Below, in pieces: positions 50,899 to 60,018 of a stretch of DNA of 64,000 bases; position 1 is the first letter of the stretch, and every line of letters begins with the position of its first letter. The translations under genes and the position numbers were made by a program. The DNA is from Nocardioides coralli (GTDB taxonomy: Bacteria > Actinomycetota > Actinomycetes > Propionibacteriales > Nocardioidaceae), in the NCBI RefSeq assembly GCF_019880385.1, contig NZ_CP082273.1, positions 3,410,001-3,474,000 on the forward strand. The letters are read 5' to 3'. A model generated the notes under the pieces. That model did not search any database, was not told the origin of the DNA, and saw only the letters and a list, made by a program, of their open reading frames with translations.

Positions 50899-52164
50899 TC
50901 AGGTGATACCCGAGGAGGGGCTGGCCCGCCCGGCCTCGCGCTGTCGCCAGCTGTCAAGCCGCCGCAGCGCGGGGGCGGCCGTCACCCCGTGCACCACGAT
51001 GCTGCACAGCACGGCGGCTGACGCGGTCGCCCACATCAGCTCCTGGTCGCCGAACGGTGCCTGCCCGATGCCGTAGGCCAGGTAGTAGAACGCCGCGATG
51101 CCGCGGACGCCGAAGAACGCCTTGGCCGAGCGCTCCCACCAGCTGCCCTCGCAGCCGATGAGGGAGAGCCCCCCGACCACCGGGCGGATGACCACGACCA
51201 GCAGGACCGCGACCAGCAGGGCCTCCCAGGTGAGCGGCGCCAGCAGCCCGGACCCGCACGCCACGCCGAACATCAGCAGCGCCACCATCGTGAGCAACCG
51301 CTCGATCTGGTGGGAGAACTCGTGGAGGTCGGCGTGGTAGCGGGAGTCCCGCTCGTAGCCGCGGATCGTCAGCCCGGTGACGAAGACGCCGATGAAGCCC
51401 CACCCGTGCGCGGCCTCCACCAGCCCGTAGCTCGCGAAGGTCGCCGACAGCGCCAGGATCCCCTCGTTCGACTCCGCGAGGCCCGGCCACTTGCGGAACG
51501 CCAGCCAGGCGAAAGCACGCCCCACGGCGATCCCGAGGAACACCCCGATCAGGACCCGACCCACCAGGTCCCAGGCAACCCACCGGAGGATCCACGAGCC
51601 GACCTCACCGTTGCCGGTGCCCGTGCCGGTGAGCAGGATGGCGGCGTACACAAAGGGGAAGGCCAGTCCGTCGTTGAGGCCCGCCTCGGAGGTCAGGCCA
51701 CGGCGGACGACGTCCTCGTCCTCGCTGTTGGGGCCCGCGACCCGGACCTCACCGGCCAGCACGGGGTCGGTCGGCGCCAGCGCCGCGGCCAGCAGCAGCG
51801 CCGCCGCCGGGGCCAGTCCCAGCAGGCCCCAGCCCAGCAGGGCGACCGCCGCGATCGTCAGCGGCATCGCGAGGCCCAGCAGCCGCCAGGTCGACGCCCA
51901 GGAACGCCACCCGGCGGGTCGGTCGATGGCCAAGCCGGCGCCCATCAGCGCGACCACCACGGTCACCTCGGTGAGCCGCTCGATGAGGACGCGGTTGTCC
52001 TCCGGAAGCAGTCCCGGCAGGGGCAGGGGGAGCACGCCGGCAGCGATCCCGACTGCCACGAAGGCCATCGCGGTGGAGATCATGCGGGACCGCGCGAGCG
52101 GCACCACCCCGGCCAGGAACAACCCCGTGCCCGCGACGATGTAGGTCGTGACGTCGGTGTCCAC
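50899..52164 (-). CDS. Cation:proton antiporter, CPA1/NhaP type
   Basis: A 421-residue transporter with about 12-13 helices. The ion site is LAPTDPVLAGEVRVAGPNSE and the partner helix is TSEAGLNDGLAFPFVYAAIL. It is distinct from the antiporter at 40797-42107 in sequence and lacks a long regulatory tail. The start is ATG-proximal (MDTDVTTYIVAG) with GAGGAGG upstream. It is followed by the DUF1801 gene on the same strand, 27 bases away. Confidence 0.88.
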   Translation of the reverse strand: MDTDVTTYIVAGTGLFLAGVVPLARSRMISTAMAFVAVGIAAGVLPLPLPGLLPEDNRVLIERLTEVTVVVALMGAGLAIDRPAGWRSWASTWRLLGLAMPLTIAAVALLGWGLLGLAPAAALLLAAALAPTDPVLAGEVRVAGPNSEDEDVVRRGLTSEAGLNDGLAFPFVYAAILLTGTGTGNGEVGSWILRWVAWDLVGRVLIGVFLGIAVGRAFAWLAFRKWPGLAESNEGILALSATFASYGLVEAAHGWGFIGVFVTGLTIRGYERDSRYHADLHEFSHQIERLLTMVALLMFGVACGSGLLAPLTWEALLVAVLLVVVIRPVVGGLSLIGCEGSWWERSAKAFFGVRGIAAFYYLAYGIGQAPFGDQELMWATASAAVLCSIVVHGVTAAPALRRLDSWRQREAGRASPSSGIT

Positions 52165-52251
52165 GCTCCTCCTCCCCTGAGACGACCGGTAGCGGCGGCG
52201 ACCGCTGGAGCCACTCCATCACGGCGGGCCAGCCCCGCCACTCGGTCCCGC

Positions 52252-52653
52252 TCAGTCCTCGCCCTGCTCGGCCGGGGGTGTCGACGGCTGGAGGTTCTCG
52301 CAGAGGAACGGGCCGCGACCGCCGCCGGAGTGGTAGGGCCAGGTCCGGTCCTGGGCGCGCAGCAGGATGCGGTGACCCGCGACCTGGGCCTGGGTGTACA
52401 TCTCACCGGGCTGCGGACAGCCCAGCGCGCCGTCGTTCCACGTCACGGCCTCGGACTCGACGACCTCGATCTCACCGGGCGCCACCACGAGGCGGGACGC
52501 GAGGTCGGCAACCGCCTCGTCGACCGGACCCACCCGGTCCTCGCTCGAGCTCGTCACGGGGTCCTCCGGGGTCGGTTGCCGTGCCCGCGTGTCGTCGCCA
52601 CAGCTGCCGAGGACGAGCACCGCCGCGGCCAGCACCGCCAGCCTGGTGTGCAT
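52252..52653 (-). CDS. Hypothetical lipoprotein
   Basis: A 133-residue protein with a lipoprotein signal (LVLGSC, Cys18). The mature part has a 30-residue Pro/Ser/Glu linker and then a compact domain with TWNDGALGCPQPGEMYTQAQ and VAGHRILLRAQDRTWPYHSG, a pattern seen in uncharacterised actinobacterial lipoproteins. Two cysteines (GCPQ and LCENLQ) may pair. Function unknown. Divergent from the amylase-pullulanase gene. Confidence 0.75.
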   Translation of the reverse strand: MHTRLAVLAAAVLVLGSCGDDTRARQPTPEDPVTSSSEDRVGPVDEAVADLASRLVVAPGEIEVVESEAVTWNDGALGCPQPGEMYTQAQVAGHRILLRAQDRTWPYHSGGGRGPFLCENLQPSTPPAEQGED

Positions 52654-52720
52654 GGGCCTTGCCTACCACGGCCGGCGCGCGCTTCCCGACGGGTTCGCGG
52701 ACCACCCCTCGGACCCCGCC

Positions 52721-52750
52721 TTGCCGCTCCACGTTGGATCGATCTAACGT
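52721..52750 (+). promoter_or_regulatory. Promoter and palindromic operator of the amylase-pullulanase gene
   Basis: A -35 box TTGCCG (52721-52726) and a -10 box TAACGT (52745-52750) are 18 bases apart. The near-perfect 20-bp palindrome ACGTTGGATCGATCTAACGT (52731-52750; one mismatched pair, centre CG) spans the spacer and -10. A central CG and this size suit a LacI-family sugar-responsive repressor, so carbohydrate control is likely. No lacI-type gene lies in the window. Confidence 0.7.
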
Positions 52751-52800
52751 GATGTCGCTCACCCTTCCCCTTCCCCACCCCCTCGTTCTCGGAGTCTCGG

Positions 52801-55800
52801 ATGCCTCGACGCCCCTCCCTCCTGTCCAGCCTGATCGCCACGGCGGTCGTCCTGCCGGTCCTGGCAGTGACGTCACCGGCGGCAGCCGACCACACCACCG
52901 CCCCCGACCGGGTCACCGTGATGGGCACCGTGATGGACGAGCTCGGATGCGGTGCCGACTGGGACGAGAGCTGCTCGGCGACCGACATGTCCCTCGCCGA
53001 GGACGGCAGCTGGGAGCTGGTCGGGGAGCTGCCGGCCGGTGAGTACCGGTGGAAGGTGCGGCTCGACGGCAGCTGGGACGAGAACTACGGCGCGGGCGGC
53101 AAGGCCGACGGGCCCGACGCGGTCTTCGTCCTCGAGGAGTCCGCCCGGCTGCGCTTCACCTACGACCACGCGTCCCACCGGATCGCGGTGGCGCCGGCCG
53201 AGCTCGGCGGTCCGGTCGGTCCCGGTGACCGCGCCCTCGCGCAGGACAGCCTCCGCAACGACCTGACCCGTGAGCAGTTCTACTTCGTCATGGCCGACCG
53301 CTTCGAGAACGGGGACCCGAGCAACGACGACGCCGGCATCGAGGGCGGGCGGCTGCAGTCCGGCTACGACCCGACCGCCACGGGCTTCTACCACGGCGGC
53401 GACCTGCAGGGCATCCTCGACCGCCTCGACTACATCGAGGGGCTCGGCACCACGGCGATCTGGCTCACCCCGTCGTTCAAGAACAAGCCGGTGCAGGGCG
53501 ACCCGGGCAGCGAGTCGGCCGGGTACCACGGCTACTGGATCACCGACTTCACCCAGATCGACCCGCACCTGGGCAGCAACGAGGAGATGCGCGCGCTCGT
53601 CGACGCGGCCCACGACCGGGGGATGAAGGTCTTCTTCGACATCATCACCAACCACACCGCCGACGTGATCACCTACGACCGGGGCGAGTACGACGCCAAC
53701 GGCAACCTGCCCTACGTCTCCACCGAGGCCGAGCCCTACCGCGACGCCGACGGCAACGCCTTCGACGACCGCGACCACGCCGACGGTGACCCGCCGTTCC
53801 CGCCGGTCGACCTCGACTCCTTCCCCTACCGGCCGCAGGTGCCGCCCGGCGAGGAGGACGCGAAGGTCCCCGCGTGGCTCAACGACCCCACGCTCTACCA
53901 CAACCGTGGGACCTCGACCTTCGCCGGCGAGAGCAACACCTACGGCGACTTCCCCTCCGGCCCCTACTCCTCGCTCGACGACCTCTGGACCGAGCACCCG
54001 CAGGTCGTCGACGGGATGACCGACATCTACCGGACGTGGGTGCGCGAGGTCGGGATCGACGGCTTCCGGATCGACACCGTCAAGCACGTCAACACCGAGT
54101 TCTGGCAGCAGTTCGCCCCTGCCCTCACCGACTATGCGGCCGAGCAGGGCAACGACGACTTCTTCATGTTCGGCGAGGTCTACGACGCCAACCCCGAGTT
54201 CGTCTCGCAGTACACCACCGAGGGCCGCCTGCAGGCCGCCGCCGACTTCGGCTTCCAGGCCAGTGCCACCGGCTTCGCGAAGGGAGCCGCCACCACGGGG
54301 CTGCGCGACTTCTTCGCCTCCGACGACTGGTTCACCGACGCCGACTCCAACGCCTACCAGCTGCCGACCTTCCTCGGGAACCACGACATGGGACGCATCG
54401 GCAGCTTCCTGCGCCAGAACGACGGGAGCTGGTCGGAGCAGGAGATCCTCGACCGCGACCGTCTCGCCCACAGCCTCATGTACCTCACCCGCGGCCAGCC
54501 GGTCGTCTACTACGGCGACGAGCAGGGATTCTCCGCACCGCCGGACGTGCCGGGCGGCATCGGCGACCAGCGCGCCCGCGAGGACATGTTCCCCAGCCAG
54601 GTCGACCTCTACAACGGCTACGACCTGATCGGGTCCGACGACACGACGGCGACCAGCAACTTCCGGACCCGGCGCCCGCTCTACCGCCACCTCGCGACCC
54701 TCTCGCAGCTGCGGGAACGCCACCCAGCACTGGCCGACGGTGCCCAGGTCCACCGCTACGCCAGCGAGCGTGCGGGTGTCTACGCGTTCAGCCGGATCGA
54801 CGCCGGCGAGCAGCGCGAGTACGTCGTGGCCGTCAACAACTCCACCACGGCGAAGTCGGCCAGCTTCGACACCTTCTCCCCGCGGATGCGCTTCCACCGC
54901 GTCTGGCCGGATGACCGTCGACGCGGTGGCTCGCTCCGGAGCGACCGCGAGGGGCGCGTCGACGTGACCGTCCCGCCGCTGGGCTTCCGCGTCTGGCGGG
55001 CCAACCGCGCGGTCCGCGCCGACCACACTGCACCCGCGCCGAGCTTCACCTCCCCGACAGCCGGCGGGGTCGTCGGTGGTCGCGCCGAGGTCGGGGTCGG
55101 CGTCGACAGCGACTCCTTCGTGCAGACGACCCTCGCGTGGCGGCCGGTCGGCGCCGACGAGTGGCAGGTGCTCGGGACCGACGACCAGGCGCCGTACCGG
55201 GTCTTCCACGACGTCCGCGACCTCGCCGACGGGACTCTCGTCGAGTACCGCGCGGTCACGGAGGACGCCGACGGAGACCTCGGCGCGGCCCAGACGTACG
55301 CGCTCGTGGGTGAGCCCGCCGACGACGGCGAGCCCGGTGGCGGGGGCCCCGTCACCCAGCCCGGTGCGGTGTCGGTGCCCGGAAGCTTCAACAGCGAGCT
55401 CGGCTGCACCGGCGGCGCGGGTGGCGACTGGGATCCCGCATGCCCGGCGATCGACCTCGCCCTCGACGCCAACGACCAGGTCTGGTCGGCGACCTTCGAC
55501 GGTGAGCAGACGATCCCCGCCGGCACCTACGGCTACAAGGCCGCCATCGACGACTCGTGGGACGAGAACTACGGGGCCGGCGGCGTCCGCGACGGCAGCA
55601 ACATCGAGCTGGCGGCCGACGGTGGGCCGATCACGTTCTGGTACAGCCACGCCACGAACTGGGTCACCAACAGCATCGAGACCCCTCACCTCTTCACGGC
55701 GCCCGGCAGCTACCAGAGCGAGATCGGCTGCTCCGGTGACTGGCAACCGGACTGCCTGCGCTCCTGGCTGCAGGACCCCGACGGCGACGGGGTGTGGAGC

Positions 55801-58623
55801 TTCCGCACCGAGCAGGTCTCGCCGGGGAGCTATGAGGTCAAGGCAGCCCAGGACCGCAGCTGGGACACCAACTGGGGTGCCGGCGGTGAGCCCGGTGGCG
55901 CCAACATCCCCTTCACCGTCGCGGACGGCGAGGGCGTGGAGTTCCGCTTCGACGAGGCCACCAAGGTGCTGACCGTCGAGACCTACCCGGCCCAGGGCGG
56001 CGGCGGTGGCGGCGGCGAGCCCGACCTGACCGGCGCCGCGGCCCACTGGCTCTCGCGCGACACGGTCGCGTGGGACCTGCCCGCGGCGCGGCAGGGATGG
56101 ACCTACCGCCTGCACGCGGCCCCCCGCGGCGGCCTCGAGACCGACGCGGAGGCGGTCACCGGTGGCCGGTCCTGGCCGCTCCGGCTCGACCCGGACGGTC
56201 TCCCCGCGTCGATGCGCGAGGAGTTCCCCCACCTCGCCGGCTTCGAGGCCCTGCAGCTCTCGCACCGGGCTGCCCGGCGCGCCGAGCGCCTGCTCCGCGG
56301 CCAGCTCGCGGTCGCGGCCTACGACGACCTCGGGCGGCTGCGGCGGGCGACCGGCGTCCAGGTGCCGGGCGTGCTCGACGACGTCTACGCCCGCGCGACC
56401 CGCGCCGACCTCGGCGTCACCTGGCGTGGGGACTCGCCGCGGTTCGCCGTCTGGGCCCCGACCGCCAAGGACGTCGACCTGCTGGTCCGCCCGTCCGGTG
56501 CCGGCCAGCGGCGGGTTGCGATGCAGAGGCGACGCAACGGCACCTGGACCCTGCGGGGCGACGCAGCCTGGGACCGGGCGCGCTACGCCTACGACGTGCG
56601 GGTCTACGCCCCCGGCGAGGGCGCGGTCGTCGACAACGTCGTCACCGACCCCTACTCGCTGGCGCTGACCGCCGACTCCCGGCGCTCGGTCGTGGTGGAC
56701 CTCGACGACCGCGACCTGGCGCCGCGGGGCTGGGAGTCGCTGACCAAGCCGGCGCTCGCGCAGCCGGAGGACACCTCGGTCTACGAGCTCCACGTGCGCG
56801 ACTTCTCGGCGACCGACGAGACCGTCCCGGAGCCCGACCGGGGCACCTACCGCGCTTTCACGCGGACCGGCAGCGACGGCATGGGGCACCTCCGGTCGCT
56901 GGCAGACGCCGGCCTCACCACGGTCCACCTGCTGCCGACCTACGACCTCGCGACGGCGCCGGAGCGTCGGTCCGACCAGGCCCGCCCCGCCTGTGACCTG
57001 CCCTCGTTCGGCCCGGCGGCCACCGAGCAGCAGGCCTGCATCGGTGAGGTCCGCGAGGACGACGCGTTCAACTGGGGCTACGACCCGTGGCACTACACGA
57101 CGCCGGAGGGCTCCTACAGCAGCGACCCGGACGGCACGGCCCGGACCCGGGAGTACCGGTCGATGGTGCAGGCGCTCAACCGCAGCGGGCTGCGGGTCGT
57201 GGCCGACGTCGTCTACAACCACACCTTCGCGTCCGGGCAGGACCCGAAGTCGGTGCTCGACCGGATCGTGCCGGGCTACTACCACCGGCTCGACGTCACC
57301 ACCGGGGAGGTCGCGACGTCCACGTGCTGCCCCAACACCGCCTCGGAGCACGCGATGATGGAGAAGCTGATGGTCGACTCCGTGCTCACGTGGGCGCGGG
57401 ACTACAAGCTCGACGGCTTCCGGTTCGACCTGATGGGTCACCACTCGCTGGCCACGATGCAGCGCATCCGCGAGGAGCTCGACCGGCTGACCGTGCGCCG
57501 GGACGGCGTCGACGGCCAGTCGATCTACGTCTACGGGGAGGGCTGGAACTTCGGCGAGGTGGCCGACGGCGCCCGCTTCGTGCAGGCCACGCAGCCGAAC
57601 CTGGCGGGCACCGGGATCGGGTCCTTCAACGACCGGATGCGCGACGCCGTCCACGGCGGCAGCCCCTTCGACACCGACCCCCGGATCCAGGGCTTCGGCA
57701 CCGGGCTGGTCAGCGACCCCAACGGTTCCGACGCCAACGGCGACGAGGTCTCCCAGCGCGAGCGGCTGCTCTACTACCAGGACCGGATCAAGGTCGGGCT
57801 CGCCGGGAACCTGCGTGACTACGCCTTCGTGGACCGCACCGGCAACCAGACCACCGGCGGGGAGCTCGACCAGACGGGGTACGCCGCCGACCCGGCCGAG
57901 ACCGTCAACTACGTCGACGCACACGACAACCAGACGCTGTTCGACCTGACCGCGCTGAAGATGGATCCCGCCGCCACCCGCGAGGAACGGGCGCGCATGA
58001 ACACGGTGTCGCAGGCGACCGTCGCCCTCTCCCAGGGGGTCGCGTTCTGGCACGCCGGCACCGACCTGCTGCGTTCGAAGTCGCTGGACCGCGACTCCTA
58101 CGACTCCGGCGACTGGTTCAACCGCGTCGACTGGAGCGGCGAGGAGAACACCTTCGGGTCCGGGCTGCCGCCCGCGTGGCGCAACGAGGAGTCGTGGAGC
58201 TTCCACCGGCCGCTGCTCGAGCGGGCCGGCGACGTACGTCCGAGCGCCGCCGACATGCGAGCGGCGCGCGACCGGGCGGCCGAGCTCCTCCGGCTGCGCT
58301 ACGCCTCGCCGCTGTTCCGGCTCGGCAGCGCGGAGGAGATCCAGGCGCGGCTCAGCTTCCCCGACGGCGGCCCCGGACAGCCGCTCGGCGTGATCGTCAT
58401 GCACGTCGACGACCGCGCCGGCGCCGACCTCGACCCGGAGGTCGAGGAGCTCGTCGTGGTCTTCAACGCCACGCCCGAGGCCACCGAGGTCGCCCTCGAG
58501 GGCGACGGTTGGGAGCTCCACCCGGTCCAGGCGGCGGGGTCGGACCCGGTGGTCAAAGAGACCGCCGTGGCCGGTGGCGCGGCCACCGTGCCGGGTCGGA
58601 CGGTGGCGGTGCTGGCGCGCTGA
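52801..58623 (+). CDS. Secreted alpha-amylase-pullulanase fusion (two GH13 domains, three X25-type modules)
   Basis: A 1,940-residue exported glucan hydrolase. A signal peptide (about 1-30) ends SPAAADH. An X25/SusE-like module (36-120) precedes GH13 domain 1 (about 155-690), with nucleophile Asp425 in DGFRIDTVKH, acid Glu459 in MFGEVYD and Asp529 in LGNHDMGR. A beta region follows, then two more X25 modules (about 858-960 and 967-1062, each with SWDENYGAGG- or SWDTNWGAGG-type ends) and a Gly-rich linker. Pullulanase N2/CBM48 modules (about 1075-1300) lead to GH13 domain 2 (about 1310-1850) with Asp1543 in DGFRFDLMGHHS, Glu1580 in YGEGWNFGE and Asp1709 in YVDAHDNQT. Both triads are intact, so it should cut alpha-1,4 and alpha-1,6 bonds of starch or pullulan. 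ATG 52801 has GGAG six bases upstream. Confidence 0.93.
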   Translation: MPRRPSLLSSLIATAVVLPVLAVTSPAAADHTTAPDRVTVMGTVMDELGCGADWDESCSATDMSLAEDGSWELVGELPAGEYRWKVRLDGSWDENYGAGGKADGPDAVFVLEESARLRFTYDHASHRIAVAPAELGGPVGPGDRALAQDSLRNDLTREQFYFVMADRFENGDPSNDDAGIEGGRLQSGYDPTATGFYHGGDLQGILDRLDYIEGLGTTAIWLTPSFKNKPVQGDPGSESAGYHGYWITDFTQIDPHLGSNEEMRALVDAAHDRGMKVFFDIITNHTADVITYDRGEYDANGNLPYVSTEAEPYRDADGNAFDDRDHADGDPPFPPVDLDSFPYRPQVPPGEEDAKVPAWLNDPTLYHNRGTSTFAGESNTYGDFPSGPYSSLDDLWTEHPQVVDGMTDIYRTWVREVGIDGFRIDTVKHVNTEFWQQFAPALTDYAAEQGNDDFFMFGEVYDANPEFVSQYTTEGRLQAAADFGFQASATGFAKGAATTGLRDFFASDDWFTDADSNAYQLPTFLGNHDMGRIGSFLRQNDGSWSEQEILDRDRLAHSLMYLTRGQPVVYYGDEQGFSAPPDVPGGIGDQRAREDMFPSQVDLYNGYDLIGSDDTTATSNFRTRRPLYRHLATLSQLRERHPALADGAQVHRYASERAGVYAFSRIDAGEQREYVVAVNNSTTAKSASFDTFSPRMRFHRVWPDDRRRGGSLRSDREGRVDVTVPPLGFRVWRANRAVRADHTAPAPSFTSPTAGGVVGGRAEVGVGVDSDSFVQTTLAWRPVGADEWQVLGTDDQAPYRVFHDVRDLADGTLVEYRAVTEDADGDLGAAQTYALVGEPADDGEPGGGGPVTQPGAVSVPGSFNSELGCTGGAGGDWDPACPAIDLALDANDQVWSATFDGEQTIPAGTYGYKAAIDDSWDENYGAGGVRDGSNIELAADGGPITFWYSHATNWVTNSIETPHLFTAPGSYQSEIGCSGDWQPDCLRSWLQDPDGDGVWSFRTEQVSPGSYEVKAAQDRSWDTNWGAGGEPGGANIPFTVADGEGVEFRFDEATKVLTVETYPAQGGGGGGGEPDLTGAAAHWLSRDTVAWDLPAARQGWTYRLHAAPRGGLETDAEAVTGGRSWPLRLDPDGLPASMREEFPHLAGFEALQLSHRAARRAERLLRGQLAVAAYDDLGRLRRATGVQVPGVLDDVYARATRADLGVTWRGDSPRFAVWAPTAKDVDLLVRPSGAGQRRVAMQRRRNGTWTLRGDAAWDRARYAYDVRVYAPGEGAVVDNVVTDPYSLALTADSRRSVVVDLDDRDLAPRGWESLTKPALAQPEDTSVYELHVRDFSATDETVPEPDRGTYRAFTRTGSDGMGHLRSLADAGLTTVHLLPTYDLATAPERRSDQARPACDLPSFGPAATEQQACIGEVREDDAFNWGYDPWHYTTPEGSYSSDPDGTARTREYRSMVQALNRSGLRVVADVVYNHTFASGQDPKSVLDRIVPGYYHRLDVTTGEVATSTCCPNTASEHAMMEKLMVDSVLTWARDYKLDGFRFDLMGHHSLATMQRIREELDRLTVRRDGVDGQSIYVYGEGWNFGEVADGARFVQATQPNLAGTGIGSFNDRMRDAVHGGSPFDTDPRIQGFGTGLVSDPNGSDANGDEVSQRERLLYYQDRIKVGLAGNLRDYAFVDRTGNQTTGGELDQTGYAADPAETVNYVDAHDNQTLFDLTALKMDPAATREERARMNTVSQATVALSQGVAFWHAGTDLLRSKSLDRDSYDSGDWFNRVDWSGEENTFGSGLPPAWRNEESWSFHRPLLERAGDVRPSAADMRAARDRAAELLRLRYASPLFRLGSAEEIQARLSFPDGGPGQPLGVIVMHVDDRAGADLDPEVEELVVVFNATPEATEVALEGDGWELHPVQAAGSDPVVKETAVAGGAATVPGRTVAVLAR

Positions 58624-58688
58624 GGTGCCCCTTACTGGAAGTGTCCGATTTGGCTGGGACTGCGGCGCAGCGAACGCGATGCCGCCAT

Positions 58689-58708
58689 CCGCTCAGCGGC
58701 ATGAGCGG
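58689..58708. terminator. Candidate hairpin terminator downstream of the amylase-pullulanase gene
   Basis: CCGCTCA (58689-58695) and TGAGCGG (58702-58708) form a perfect 7-bp stem with a six-base loop, 65 bases past the stop codon and just beyond the stop of the small minus-strand ORF. Confidence 0.45.
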
Positions 58709-58742
58709 TCACCACTCCCGCGGGTGTGCGCTGCTGGCTACC

Positions 58743-58925
58743 TCATCGTTTGCTCGGCCTGATGAGACTCACGGCAATCAGAGCAACGCCCGCGGTGGCG
58801 GCGAGCAGCGCGATCCCGTTCCCGATCAGCGCGTGCGTGCCACCGTTCGACACACGGGTCCAGTACCACCACTCGATGCCGGCGACGCACAGCAAAGCCA
58901 AGCCTTGCTTCGTCTGGGAACTCAC
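58743..58925 (-). CDS. Small membrane protein, hypothetical
   Basis: A 60-residue reading with two hydrophobic segments (LALLCVAGIEWWYW and LIGNGIALLAATAGVALIAV) and a basic tail SLIRPSKR. It begins at GTG 58925, with CGAGG about nine bases upstream and CTATAT as a possible -10. It resembles small orphan actinobacterial membrane proteins but I do not recognise a family. It lies in a 463-base gap of noticeably lower GC. A coding role is likely but unproved. Confidence 0.5.
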   Translation of the reverse strand: MSSQTKQGLALLCVAGIEWWYWTRVSNGGTHALIGNGIALLAATAGVALIAVSLIRPSKR

Positions 58926-59018
58926 CGCCTAGACCTCGCATATAGGGAAGCTCGCGGTTCACGTCGCACCAGAGCAGGCTACAAACTGCGCGCAGTCGCC
59001 GAGCAAGATTCGCGAGAA

Positions 59019-59042
59019 GCACGCTCATCGGCATGAGCGTGC
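59019..59042 (-). terminator. Hairpin terminator for the SurA-N gene
   Basis: GCACGCTCAT (59019-59028) and ATGAGCGTGC (59033-59042) pair perfectly around a four-base loop. On the minus strand it lies 45 bases past the SurA-N stop and is followed by TTCTCGCGAATCTT. Confidence 0.6.
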
Positions 59043-59086
59043 GCCTCTCCGCAGCCGCATTCGACCAGGAGATAGGACACGCCCAA

Positions 59087-59818
59087 TTAGACGTGCAGGG
59101 TGATCTCGGCGTCCTCACGGAGGGAGTCGAGGAGAGCCCTGGCCGCCTCCGACTCCTTCTGCGAGGCGACCTGGGCCTCGAGCTGGGGACGGATCTGCTT
59201 CAGCGGCGGCACCTGCTGACCACCCTGGCCGCCGGACTGCTGGGACAGCTGGTCATAGAGCGCGCGGACCTCCTTGTCGGAGGCCGCGACCTCGCCTGCC
59301 TCGTCGGCCACGAGCAGGTCGAACCGGGTCTGCTGCGTCGCCTGCTCGTCGATCTCCTCGCTGTCGAGGCCCTGCTTCTCCAGTGCGGACACCAGCTCCT
59401 CGGCTGACGCCAGGCCGCTCTGCCCCGCGAGCTCGGTCAGCGTCGCCTCGACCTGCTGGTCGGTGGGGTCGATGCCGCGCCGCTCCGCCTCCTGGGAGAG
59501 CAGCTCCTCGTTGACCAGGCTCTGCACGACCTCGTCGGTGAGCTGCTCGGCGCCCGGCTGCTCGCCGCCGCCCGAGGCCTGCGCCTGCCGGGCAAGAGCC
59601 TGCTCCCGCGCCCGGTAGGCCTCGACGAAGTCGGCCTCGGGGATCTCGGTGCCGTTGACCTCGGCCACCACGTCGGGGACGTCCGGTACGCCGGCGCTCC
59701 CCTCGGCGGCCGGCGCGGGCTCGGAGTCGTCGCGGCTGGCGAGGACACCCCACGCCGTACCGCCTGCCAGGAGCAGGACGAGGGCCAGGGCCAGGGTCTT
59801 CTTCAACAACTCACTCAC
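59087..59818 (-). CDS. SurA N-terminal domain protein (parvulin-type foldase-like)
   Basis: A 243-residue membrane-anchored or secreted protein. An N-terminal signal anchor (LLKKTLALALVLLLAGGTAW) is followed by a SurA-N helical chaperone domain: EVNGTEIPEADFVEAYRARE, EVVQSLVNEELLSQEAERRG and QQVEATLTELAGQSGL. The C-terminal part is helical and does not show a parvulin PPIase motif, so it probably acts as a holding chaperone on the outer face of the membrane. GTG 59818 is taken as start because it sits directly before the signal; GTG 59872 is an in-frame alternative. Confidence 0.8.
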   Translation of the reverse strand: MSELLKKTLALALVLLLAGGTAWGVLASRDDSEPAPAAEGSAGVPDVPDVVAEVNGTEIPEADFVEAYRAREQALARQAQASGGGEQPGAEQLTDEVVQSLVNEELLSQEAERRGIDPTDQQVEATLTELAGQSGLASAEELVSALEKQGLDSEEIDEQATQQTRFDLLVADEAGEVAASDKEVRALYDQLSQQSGGQGGQQVPPLKQIRPQLEAQVASQKESEAARALLDSLREDAEITLHV

Positions 59819-59921
59819 CTCGGTGGGGAAGACAACCCGAGCCACGGTACGGACCCTGCGCAAGGGCGTCACATCGACGGGGGCCGCCCGCGGCGAGGCG
59901 TGAGCCGGGTCACGGCGGGGG

Positions 59922-59938
59922 CGTCCACGACGTGGACG
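59922..59938. promoter_or_regulatory. Palindrome between divergent SurA-N and peroxiredoxin genes
   Basis: CGTCCACG and CGTGGACG flank a single central base (17 bp, perfect). It sits midway between the two divergent genes; a looser GGGTACG/CGTACCC pair (59955-59996) follows. Operator function is inferred from location only. Confidence 0.4.
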
Positions 59939-60018
59939 ACCCGGAATCCGCGACGGGTACGACGGGTTTCAACCATCGACGGAGCACGACGTACCCGACG
60001 GATCGGAGCACTCCTCCC

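Noticed and set aside
52873..58521. 1,882-residue open frame on the minus strand antiparallel to the amylase-pullulanase gene
   Set aside because: Low-complexity Val/Gly/Arg/Asp composition typical of the antisense of GC-rich coding DNA; no domain or ribosome-binding site, and the plus strand has clear catalytic domains.
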